Source of the DNA: Nymphaea colorata
Lineage: Eukaryota > Streptophyta > Magnoliopsida > Nymphaeales > Nymphaeaceae
Length of the DNA: 64,000 nucleotides
Direction of reading: 5' to 3'
Assembly: GCF_008831285.2 (NCBI RefSeq)
Contig: NC_045143.1
Coordinates: 11,663,503 to 11,727,502, forward strand
The translations under genes and the position numbers were made by a program. A model generated the notes under the pieces. That model had not been told where the DNA came from. It did not search any database and saw only the letters and a program-made list of their open reading frames with translations. This document shows, in pieces, positions 33,515-44,485 of this stretch (positions are counted from its first letter, which is position 1; each line of letters begins with the position of its first letter).

Positions 33515-36400
33515 GCCAAATATGTCTTAATACATTCAGACATTACACAAAACCTTAAGAGCTCATAACTGCTATCTTATTAAACGTCATTTCACCAATC
33601 TCGTCCATGATCATATCAACACAGAACCGAAGCGGCTTTCGCTATATCAAAATTGGCTAAACCTTCAATGATCACAAATGTTAACATAACCAATGACATA
33701 GATCTGATATGGATGTATAGCATGAGAATTACATGCAATGTGATTACAACATGTCTATTCTCAACTGGTCCAACTTTAAAACCTTATGGAGATCAAAACA
33801 TAAACACATAAACACAGAATGGAACCAAAGAACTTCAAACTTTATTCTGCAGAAAGCTGAATATATGTCCATACATAAAAGCAAACAAAATACAAACTCC
33901 CACTAAACCAGCACATCATCCAAGGATAACACCCACATACGAACAACATGTTCGTGAAAGACCTTATGTGTTAAACCCTTAGTAGGCGGATCCGCAAATC
34001 ATAGAGTTTGTCCCAATATGCTCTAAAGACACCTGACCATTCTGTATCCCCTCTTTAACAGCTCAAAAACTTAATGTCGATATGCTTCGACTTTGACAAA
34101 CTGTGGCTGTTATAAGAATACATGACTGCTGAATTATTGTCACACAACAACCTTAGTGGTCTTTCTATACCATACATAATGCGCAGCCTCGTGACAAAAT
34201 TCTGCAATCACAAAACCTGATTGAATGTCATTATCTTGGCACCCAGCAAAGTCAGAATCTGAATACCCAATGATCTCCCACTAGTCTGACTTCCTGTATG
34301 TGAGCATAAAACCTTTTGTTCTTTGTAAGTACCTCAATAACCTTTTGGCTGCTTCTCAATGATCCATACCAGGATCACTTAAGTATCTGCCTAACAGTCC
34401 AATGATAAATGCAATATCCAAACGAGTACAAACCTGAGCATACATAAGGCTTCCCACAACAGACAAATAGGAAATCATTTCCATTTCCTTAGATTCGATT
34501 TCACTTTTAGGGCACTGTTTGAGACAAAACTTGTCTCCTTTAGTAACTGGAGTATCTCCTGGTTTACAATCCTTTATGCCATATCGCTGAAGTACCTTAT
34601 CAATGTAGGCCTTTTGTGATAATCCGAGAATACCCCGAGAACGATCTCGAAATATTTGGATCCCCAATACAAAAGATGCACAACCAAGATCCTTCATGTC
34701 AAACTTTGTTGACAAAAAATCTTAGCTTCATGCAATATGTCTACATTATTACTTGCTAGCAATATATTAATGACATATAAAACCAGAAAGATAAATTTGC
34801 CCCTACTGAACTTTTGGTATACACATTCATCAACCATATTAGTTTCGAAACCAAATGAAACTATAACTTGATGAAACTTGTAATACCACTGACAGGAATC
34901 TTGCTTTAACCCATAAATGGATTTCTTGATTTTGCAGACCATTTTCTTTGCATCACCTAAAACAAAGTTTTCTGGTTGCACCATATATATCGTTTCATCA
35001 ATGTCTCCATTTAGAAACGCTGTCTTAACATCCATCTGATGCAGCTCTAAATCAAAATGAGCTACAAGTGCCATTATAGTCCTGAAAGAGTCTTTCAACG
35101 AAACTAGAGGGAAAGTCTCTGTATAATCAATGCCTTCCTTTTGATTAAAGCCCTTAGCGACAAGACATACCTTATACCTTTCGATGTTACCTAATGAATC
35201 CCTCTTGGTTTTAAATATCCATTTACAACCAATGAATTTCACACCTTCAGGCAAAAGAACAACTTCTCATACGTCATTGTCCATCATGGACTTTATTTCC
35301 TCATTCATGGCATCTATCCACTTAAGAGATTTAGAACTCTTTATTGCTTGCTGGAGCAGGAGGTTGACAGGATCATCCTCCATTAAGTCCATATCAACAT
35401 CATGTTCTTGGAGATAGACAAAATCATTTGAAATTGTATTTCTCCTCTCTCTTGTGGATCTCCTCAGTGGCACCTCTACTTGATTTTCTTGAGGTTGTTG
35501 AGTTTGTTCTCCAGTAGGGAGATCGACATCATTGCCTTCTTCCGAATAGAGTGGACTCAGGTCCTTCTTCAAAGGCAATGTGTTTAACCTAATCACCTCC
35601 CCCAAACTCAATCTCCTCAAAGAAATGGGCATTTTCTTTTTTCAAAGAAAGACTTACTAAATGGATTATAAAACTTATAACCTCTTAATGTTTGTTCATT
35701 TTCCCTTTATACAATCAGTGCAAACATTAAAGTTTGCAAAATCAAGGGACTCAAGAATTCCTTTCGACATAAGTCTTTATATTCTCTTTTCAGAGATATG
35801 TCCTAAGCGCCAATGCCATAACATAGCAGAATTCTCTTTGGCTAATTTTCTTTTAGTACCACTAGACGTAACATGCAAGGTTTCATTATATGAAGCAACC
35901 ATATCAAGCAAATAAAGGTTATCGCTACTAGACAAAGAACCAGTGACAATCAAATTTGAGTACAGAAACAACTTAAGTTTACTTCCTCCAAATGAACAAT
36001 AATAACCGAATTTGTCCAATGAGGAAATAAGAAACCAAATTCCGTCTCAGAGACGGTACCACATAAGTTTCTGTCAAATTCAAATAGCAACCAGTCTTTA
36101 ACAATAACCGAAAATCTGCTATGGCTTCAACCTTCGCCTTCTTGCCATCGCCCACATAGATGAATCTTTCAGCATCAATTGGCGTTTGATAATTTAGGCA
36201 GTCTTGCATAAAGATACTTATGTGAGTAGTAGTACCTGAATCTACCCACCAAGTGTTTCTGGGTACTGAAGTTAATTTAACCTCAGAACAAACCAAAGTG
36301 AGAAGTGTACCATTCCTTTCACGCCATACGTGATATTTAGTACAATCCTCCTTCATATGACCTTCACCTTGGATCTTTAGGCATTCCTTATGCTTCTTTT
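33515..36400 (-). pseudogene. Copia gag tail and pol remains
   Basis: Order on the minus strand follows. The gag zinc-knuckle end and protease (36356-35979) have MKEDCTKYH and WWVDSGTTTHIS. The pre-integrase domain (36019-35777) has LWHWRLGHIS. The frame then jumps, without the integrase catalytic core, to the integrase/RT linker (35632-35267, with VPLRRSTRERR). RT (35254-34356) has CKWIFKTKRD, HQMDVKTAFLNGD and KKSIYGLKQ. It is split by a frameshift near 34700. The usual catalytic YVDD region reads LYVINILLAS. RNase H-like remains (YSDSDFAG) continue to about 33960. Confidence 0.88.
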
Positions 36401-36469
36401 GTTTCTTAACGGTTGATTGATCAACTGCAACTTCCTTAACAGTCTTTCTTTTTTACTTATAAAAATCGA

Positions 36470-38556
36470 ATCATTCATTTCAATAATAGTACTCAAATTT
36501 GTAAATATCATGAAAGCAGAACTCACTGTACAAAGAACAAATCAAAGCATGCTCACAATCAATACATGTACAAAGATGAAATAACAAATATAAATGAATT
36601 TAAATACAATGGCCTAAATCACATCACAAGGTACCGGTGCAACATTAATATCCAATCTTTGGATTGAAATACTAACTGCAAGTGGTATTCTTGGTCAACA
36701 ATGAATATAGATAATTAACTTTGTCAAACAACGAGCCTATCTTTGGATTGACCCGCTATTCATATGGAAACCTGAAAAATTATTACATATTCATTGCCCT
36801 GTATACTTAAACCTGACCAAGCAACAATCCTCCTTTGGGTTGATCATTGCCCGCATGGATCAAGTATAATATCATCCAATGTTCAAAACAGGCAAATTCA
36901 TACAACAGAGGTCACTTTGGCAACATAAAGTACAAACTTACTTATTTCAAACAACAGACATGGCCAAAGTTCAAATTCACATTCCAAACATTCATCTAAA
37001 GTACACACACAAATTAACAACATACAAAACATAATGCATAAACCAAATTCTCTTACACGTATGTCCTACATTAAATCCAAAACCAAAATGATTCAATGAA
37101 ATGGGCTCAAAAGAGTCCAAACTTTATAAACCGGTATCATAATCGTGCTTAAGAGGGTCAAGAACTACTGAATCGGCCTTAAAATGGCCTGTATCGTTCT
37201 TAAACCACAATTAGAACACCCACATGCCCCTACATAGGGCTTAACCAGTCTAAAAATTAGACGTATTGGTCAAAAAAATAGACCGTATCGGTTCTAAAAC
37301 CCACTGAACCGGTTAAAATTGGCTAAAAACGGTTCCAGAACTCAATGAACCGGTCTGAAAAGCCCTGAATCGGTCTAAATATCAAGTGAATCGGTCTGAA
37401 AATGCTCGAATCGGTTCGAAAATCAACTTAATCGGCTTTGAAATGCTAGAATCGGTTCCAAAACTGAATGAACCGGTTCTGAAAAGCCCTGAATCGGTCT
37501 AAAAATGGTTCGAATCGGTTCTGAAATGAATGAACCGGTCCCAAAATGGTCTGAATCGGATCTGAAAGGTCCGAACCGGTCTGAATCGGACCGAATCGGT
37601 TCTGAATCGTATTGAACCGGTCTGAAACCGAATGAACCGGTTCGAGTCTTTTCCAAAACCGGTTTAAAAAATGAACCGATTTACATAACTTAAACCAAAT
37701 GGATACGGTCGGGTCTCATCGGACCCGACCCGGTCCGAAAAATTAACATAAACGCGCGCGGGCAAGCAGCGGCAAAAGGATTTTTTTTTTTTTTAAATCA
37801 TGATGGATCCGGATCGGGTCTGCAAGACCCGACCCAGTCCAACCCAGGTCGACCGCCCGAGCGTCGTCTCCACTCGACCGAAACCGCCGTTCGCCTGCCT
37901 GACGCCGAACAGCAGCGAGCGGCAAATTCACCAACGGCAGACCTTCGGCGGGTGCCGCCAGGGCCGCCGGACGTCGGCGGCGGCGATGGCGGGCCGATGC
38001 CCGCCGCAAGCCGGCAGATTCCACGGGTTTTTCTCTGTTTTGAACATCTGCCCCTTTTCTTACCGATTTTGTGTGTTGCAGCGGCGACGAAGCCACCGGC
38101 GGGCCGCCAGAGACCGTGGGTGGGCGCCTGAGGGTTGCACGGCCCCGTCCGGCGACAAGTAAGTCACCGGCAGGCCTTTGACCGATGTCGCCCTCCCTAC
38201 CGTCGCCCTTTCCCTACCTCTTTTCTTCAATGGCTGCGACGGACGAAAAGGGGTTCACCTGCAGGCCACCCAACAGCGTGGGTGGCCGGTGGTGGGTCGC
38301 GCCAGGATGGCTGGAAGCCGTCCGTTGCCTTCCGGCGACAGTCGCCCGCCTAAAACCAGCCGTCCCTTATGCCATACCCTCTGCATCCTTAGGCGGTTGC
38401 AGCGGAAGCCCGACGGCTTCCGTTGCTTCCCACGCCAATTTTTTTTTTTAAAAAAAAAAAAACTTGCAGCCGAACAACCAAATGGGGAACATCCGAACGG
38501 GAAGAACGCACAAAAAAAAATCATCCAAAAGATCAACGATTCAACAATGAGCATTG
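36470..38556 (-). other. Copia non-coding leader replacing most of gag
   Basis: About 2 kb between the primer site and the gag zinc-knuckle tail with no gag-like frame. It has three parts: AT-rich DNA (36470-37110), a CGGT-rich tandem array (37110-37690), and a GC-rich block (37700-38430). It may be foreign sequence captured by the element or a decayed gag region; I cannot tell which. Confidence 0.5.
37110..37690. repeat. CGGTT/CGGTC tandem array
   Basis: Dozens of short imperfect units of the form AATCGGTTCTGAAA / AACCGGTCTGAAA in direct repeat, about 15-35 bases apart. Open frames through it translate to Ser/Phe/Arg/Pro-rich low complexity and are not genes. Confidence 0.85.
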
Positions 38557-38568
38557 GCTCTGATACCA
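38557..38568 (-). other. Primer binding site, initiator-Met tRNA
   Basis: Minus strand TGGTATCAGAGC, two bases inside the copia 5' LTR. Confidence 0.9.
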
Positions 38569-38570
38569 AA

Positions 38571-39045
38571 TTTTGGGATTTCTCCCCATATCACATATAC
38601 AAAACCAAATGTATATACCCTAAAACAGGATCATGCTCATGCTAAATCATTGAAATAAACGAAACCTTAAACTGAAGCGGAAGCGTACCTGAATCCATCT
38701 GATCTGGTGCACGGGAAGATCGCAGCAAGGTCTTCCAGGGTACGTGCGGCGCGCTTGAGGTCTCTCTCAGATGGGGAAGAGGAAAACCCTAGAAACCAAT
38801 GTTTCAGGCAACCCTTGCACGACCCCAGGGACCACTACCATTTTATAATAAGGACAGTTACGGATTCCACCCATCAAAGAGTCCGTAATTCCTTACCGGT
38901 ATCTATACATTTCAAAATTACCCCATACCATCTAAAATGACGTAATATCCCGAAATGCAATCACTTAAGCGGATATTTACATTAAGACAGCCATAATGTC
39001 CGAAATTCCTCATAAACATATGCCGGTCCACCAAATGATCTTACA
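38571..39045 (-). repeat. 5' LTR of the copia element
   Basis: 475 bases matching the 3' LTR. The terminal TGTT has mutated to TTTT at the left edge. A minus-strand TATAAAAT lies at 38840-38847. Confidence 0.92.
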
Positions 39046-39400
39046 GAACCTCCATATCATCTTCCCAATCTTGCAAGAAATTCTCTCCATCTTCTCAGCC
39101 ACAGATGCCCAAGAATGATGGTTCTTCTGAAATTAACTTCCTCCCGCCACCATTGATGGTCGGATGATCTTGCATAGCTTGCCCAGTAGAGGAATCCCTC
39201 GTATCAGCACCATGATCACCAGGATCTATAGCAATCTAGGAGGTTTTCACAAAACTCTTGCTAGGGTTTGGTGCACTCCCTCAAGAACTCTTAAGCAACA
39301 AACTAGACATCTAGTCCCTTCCAGCCTATGCATACACAGGAGTTTATGCATGAAAAATATATCATGAAATAACGCATTTCATGCATTATATCAGTGGAGC
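39046..39400 (-). pseudogene. LINE ORF1, 5' fragment
   Basis: Minus-strand sequence directly beyond the copia 5' LTR reads ENFLQDWEDDMEV in the same frame as the PDLAICEVNGKKALV stretch left of the copia element. The two are therefore halves of one LINE ORF1. Upstream it is broken by stops. Confidence 0.55.
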
Positions 39401-39866
39401 TTCATCCTTTTTTAACAAATAAATAAATAAATAACAAAGATTATGAAACTATTGAAAGAAGAACATGAAAATTACTTATCAATGATCAGCAGCACCAGTC
39501 CTATATCTATCCTGGGGAAGACGCCCTCTCCTCCTATTCCTTCACATGTATACTGTCATATTATGAAATAATGCATTTAAGTAGAAATTGATTTTTTTAA
39601 TAAATCTGAACAAATAAAGAAATAAAAAAATTATGAAAAATACTGAAAGAAGAACATGAAAAATACTTACCGATCATCAATTCCCTTAACATACAAACTG
39701 TCCTATCAACAACATTTTCTATTTCAAGTTTAGGTAGTATTGTGAAACTGCCATTTTTGTTGTAGTTATGTGTTAATAAGTTGATTGGGATCTGCCTAAC
39801 CATCAAAAAGATGTACACGTATACAAACTTATTTAGTAGCATTAACTTAAAGGTAAGAGTGGGCAT

Positions 39867-40124
39867 CCTGGTACCTAGCACGTGATGGGCGCGGCGCGGC
39901 TTCGGCTGTTTATTTCAGGCCGGCCCAAAAAAAAAAAACATCTCATCGAGCCCACCTAGCCTAAGTCCGGTATTGGGGACCAAACACAGCCTCTTTCTCT
40001 CCCTGGTACCTAGCACGTGATGGGCGCGGTGCGGCTTCGGCTGTTTATTTCAGGCCGACCCAAAAAAAAAAAAATCTCATCGAGCCCACCTAGCCTAAGT
40101 TCGGTATTGGGGACCAAACACAGC

Positions 40125-40131
<7 letters not shown>
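39867..40131. repeat. Tandem duplication, 135-base period
   Basis: A unit starting CCTGGTACCTAGCACGTGATGG occurs at 39867-40001 and again from 40002, differing at only a few bases. The second copy grades into a (CT)n(TA)n run at 40125-40164. Confidence 0.9.
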
Positions 40132-40164
<33 letters not shown>

Positions 40165-41590
40165 TGCCAACCGTCGTTTCTGTTAGAAACATTGACATGT
40201 TGCTGATGACTTCCTTTAGAAACTCTTGGTGCATCACCGAGCACTCACTTACAAACTCTTGATGTGTTGTTGAAGGTTTTTAAGATATTAGAAAGAAAAT
40301 GTTAAGGGTTTCAAATAAGAGTGTATATCAAGCTGAGTGCCCGACGAGCATGAAGTTAACAGTCAACCCGACCCGATAATTAAACAGCACTAGGATGGGG
40401 ATGCCAGCAAGGTTTCGGCTCTGCTCGAGCCCAGCTTTTTTGAGCCTTGGGCCAGCTACATGCCAACCCTATTCAAAGGGGCTGTGTTGGTAACAAAAAC
40501 ATTTTATGATTGTGACAAATTCATGAAACACCCATCCACAAAACTACTCTATGATTGGAGGGAGAAAACACTCTTTGGCTTCCCCTAACATATAGAGTCC
40601 AATAGGAATGAACTGGGAGATAGTTCCCCTAACTCTTATTCCAAAACATTGAGAAATGTACAAGTGGCGATGTTAATCGTCCACAAAACAGAAAGCCAAA
40701 AAAAACCACAGACCAGATCCTAGCTGTTAAACACAACGGCTCCAGCAATCAGAGCAGTCTATACTCCCTTTTAACATATAGAGTATCATTTGAAATCTAA
40801 ATATAGAAATTTCTAGACATGATTCCATTAATTTTGAAGTCATTGCACCTGGACCTGAAATTTACCAATGATGCAGGTGGGGTCAGGCTGATTTTGCACG
40901 GATGGCAGCTCTGTGCTTAATGATCCAAGCCCGTGTGCGTCACACTGCAAAAACCACAAGGGACAAATATAACAAACAGATAGCAGAAATTAAAAAAAAA
41001 TGAATATTGAAAAAGAAAAGACCTAAAGACTTAAAAATAACCGGAGACGTGTTTATGATTTGATAAAATATATTTCAGTGAGGTCACAGGTATTAAAAAA
41101 AATCTAAAGACTTGTCTCCAATCTGAATGTTTTTATTGCCACGATTGAGAAGCTGAGGGGGTTGGCAGTTGGCACAGTGGGAGCCGGTGGTGCCGTCCAA
41201 GCACGCATGGAAAAGGGTTCTTTCTCTTTTTTATTTTGGTCTATCTTTTTTATTTTGGTCTAAGTGATTTTTTGTGCTAAACAAAAGAAAAGTTGTAATT
41301 CATGTGCATGGTAAAATGTAAATGTTAGGGTAAAATGTGGAAGAAACAAAATAATCATCACTTTTATAAACAAGAGAAAAAAGAGTGGGATCTCCGCAAA
41401 CTTTTTTGATGAATAGGATGAGTATTTTATCCTACCACCAAGAACAGCGGAACCTCCCAACTAATCCTCCGTCCTCCTAAGGTAAAGGGCCTGGTTTCGG
41501 TGCTGCCCCCACCGTGTTTCAGCTTACACATTAGTGGCTTTTTGCATGATGAATAACTGATACTCTGGGATTTAAAACAAGAACTAATTG

Positions 41591-41820
41591 TCTACGAACC
41601 CTTACCCTAACCGTTGCACCAACACCTTCGGGGGACTCCATAATTTTCTTTAACTTGAAGAAACAATGTGAGTGAGTAATGAAGTGAAAATGAATTGAAA
41701 ATTTTCCTACCAGCCCCTACCCTAACCATTGCACAACACCGTCATGAACTCCACAACTTTCTTTAACTTAGAGAAACAATGCGATTGAGTAAATGAAGTG
41801 CCAATGGATTGAAAATTCAT
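41591..41820. repeat. Diverged tandem duplication, about 115-base period
   Basis: Two copies with the shared anchors CCTACCCTAACC / CTTACCCTAACC and TTTCTTTAACTT...GAAACAATG...GAATTGAAAAT, starting near 41591 and 41706. The copies have diverged clearly. Confidence 0.75.
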
Positions 41821-44067
41821 AAAACATGTTGATGCCGAATGCCCATATAGTTTCAACCAGCAATTGCACACCTCGGTTTTACCTCACTAGATGTGTCATC
41901 GCCCCGCAAAGACGCCAAACGCACATATAATAGGAACTTGAGTCTATAGAAACATGCTTATATTTTAATTTATTTTGTTTGAATGCATAAGATGAGCAGT
42001 TAAATGAAGAAAACTCAACTTTTTTACTATTTGTTTGTTAGAATAAAGCTTATATGTGCCTTTTGTCAAAGGTCCATAACAAGACCGTATTTGAGATCTA
42101 TAAATTAAAAAATTACACAAAAGGGATAGTATCTCACGTTCTCTGTAGCCATAGCTGTGACTGGTTTCCGCTCAAGACACTAGTCAAGTGTTTGGTTAAG
42201 CAGCTCTTCATCTGCGACAGAATGTTTCAAACATATGTTTCGGGGCATCATCTGGTCCACCCACTCAAACAAGGTCTGTGAGAATTTGTCGTGTCTCTAT
42301 TACCATGTGTCAGGGAGAGCCAATTTATATGTGTACTCTGACACCTCTGCCACTCTTAGAAGTTTAATTGGTTTGAGTGTCATTCTCAAAAAAAGGACTC
42401 GTGTAGTACTCCAATCTAATATTTGGTTTAGTTGTACTTTTGAGACTGTTTGTCCCAATTGGGACATTGTGCCCACTCATCAGAAGTCCTAGTTGATGAA
42501 AACCATTAACTTTGAAGAAAATCACCTTTTAAATTTAAGCACGGCAAATGATGGATTCCCTCTTTCTCTTTAGTGGCTCTCTCATCGTGCTTCACCAACT
42601 CACATCTTGATCTTTTAATCTTTCTTCCTTGTTTGTCGGTTGTGTTTGTTGTTTTGATAAACAACTCATTGTCTCTTTCTTCCTTTTCCTTTTCTTTTAT
42701 GGGTCCTCAGATTTTTGTTCTTTTTCATCCCCGCTAAATATTTAATACTTAAAAAAAAGACTAGGAAAAGAAAGGTTGAGCAAAGTTGACAGATTAGGTA
42801 CTCTTAGCCTTTTCTTTTATTCTAACACAAGCTAAAGGAAAGTTATCTTCATAGAGTTTATAAAAAGTTATACTTGAAGACAAAATTGGAATTAAGGTAG
42901 TAGGCAAAGTTATAATACTTGAGCGTCTTTTTATTATATGTCCAATTGCAAGGCATGTTGTTTCGTATTCTTATTGAATTAATACAAAGTTATTGAAGTT
43001 GACTAAGTTCATCCCTTTAACCTTGTGTTTCATGATAAAATGTGTTTTTAGTTGACAATACAAAATATTAGGTGTGTTTTGATTGACGTTTTAAAAGTTA
43101 GATGTGTTTCTTTTATTGCTTTTAGCTGCTAAAAAATGTTCTCGTGTCCTGCAACCCTGAAAACTTCCTGGAAACTGATATGATTTGCCATTATGGATGC
43201 ATTTGACAGCCGCAGTCCGTAGATGTGACATTAGATATGCCAAGAGATCTGCAGTGCCATCAAACAAATAATTTGAAATCCGTGGTTTTGACAAAGAGAC
43301 CTAGCCGGAATTTGGAAAAAAAGGCAAAGAAATCTTGACAACGGCCAAGTGTTTGTGAAAAATCTGGCCAATGGTTTGAGAAAAATCCGGCCGAGGGTTT
43401 AAGAAAAAACAACCAAACCCTCGGCGGGTTTTGGGGGAAAAAAGAAAAAACTCGGTCATTATGGAGGGTTTAAAAGAAAGAAACACCTGACAACGGCCAG
43501 GAAAAAAGTCGACACCCTCGGCCATGGACGAGGGTTGGCATAAAACAGTGGCCAAACAAAAACCCTCTGCCACCGTCGTGAGAGAGAAAGAAAGACCCAC
43601 TCGAACCTACTGCACAGGCATCCTGATTTTGTTGGGGATCTGAGGATATAACAATCCCTCCATGGGAAAGAATCAAACACAACCTAAACGAAAAGTTAAA
43701 ACACATTATTAAGCATATTTATAATGCGTCTAAATATACCATTGATTTAAGAAAAGTTACAAAAAGGGATGATTATATAGGCAGATAACAAATTATTATT
43801 TCACTTTTAAAAATTAGTGAATTGAAGCCTTTTAACTTTTGAGAGAAATTCCAAATAGCTCCACGAAATCGTAGAACTTTTAATTTTTAATACACAAAAA
43901 TATCTTCCATTAACAAAGAAAGGAGTTGTTCTCTACGCCAACTCATGTATTCATCCATAAGAAGGTGGGACGTCCTTCCATGCCCTCTCCTTTATGCACT
44001 TATGCTGAACATGTAAGTTGCTTCGATAGTTTTTTTTTTTTTTTATAAAGGGTGCTCTAGTGATACC

Positions 44068-44101
<34 letters not shown>
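44068..44101. repeat. (AT)n microsatellite
   Basis: TA dinucleotide run with one interruption near its end. Confidence 0.9.
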
Positions 44102-44102
<1 letters not shown>

Positions 44103-44485
44103 AGTTTTATTTTAACCATGGTTAAGATTTGTTTCTTTGAAAATTCTTTATATGGCAATTGCTTAAATCTTTTTTAAGGATACTGATTTCATGGAAGCAA
44201 AAAGGGTTTAGATGACCAATTTAGCTGAAACACTTGAAGTAGAAGTTAAGGTGAAACTGCCAATAAAATTAAAGCGGTGAATTCGTCAATTGCTTCGAGA
44301 TCGAAATAAATTTAACGAAAACCCTGAAAAGTAAATTATACGCTTTCTTGAGTAGTGATAGGCAACTCCCCCACTGTGCTTACTGACCTACTCTCAGGTT
44401 TTTTAACAGCATGGAGTTCAGTGTCTCCCCACTTCTTCAGTCATAAGAAACACAGAGAAAGAGAGAGGGGGAGAGCGAGAGATAG

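Larger units (their letters stand above)
33027..39045 (-). mobile_element. Ty1/copia LTR retrotransposon, inactive, integrase core missing
   Basis: A 6,019-base element with 475-base LTRs, a perfect tRNA-iMet primer site and a classic copia polypurine tract. The target duplication GAACC is perfect. I counted 11 differences between the LTRs (about 2.3%). The minus-strand interior has a gag zinc-finger tail, protease, pre-integrase, RT and RNase H remains. The integrase core is deleted, and a long non-coding, repeat-bearing leader lies where gag should be. Confidence 0.92.
21900..39400 (-). mobile_element. L1-like LINE, decayed, interrupted by two LTR elements
   Basis: Removing the two insertions leaves about 4.7 kb of a non-LTR retrotransposon on the minus strand in canonical order. 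This is ORF1 (39.2-39.05 and 33.0-32.4 kb), endonuclease (about 31.5-30.9 kb), reverse transcriptase (30.4-29.7 kb), then C-terminal region (29.3-29.15 kb continuing at 22.39-21.96 kb). Frames on both sides of each insertion belong to the same LINE, and each insertion is flanked by a perfect 5-base target duplication. Outer ends are approximate; I could not find a convincing poly(A) tail. Confidence 0.75.
39401..44441. other. Intergenic region between the LINE and AK-HSDH
   Basis: About 5 kb of AT-rich DNA with no recognisable gene. It contains two local tandem duplications, microsatellites, and a stretch at 43300-43620 with repeated CCGAGGGTTT/ACCCTCGG motifs. The last part presumably holds the AK-HSDH promoter, but no clear TATA box was identified. 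Confidence 0.5.

Noticed and set aside
37423-37656. 77-codon frame rich in Ser, Phe, Arg and Pro
   Set aside because: Translation of the CGGTT/CGGTC tandem array.
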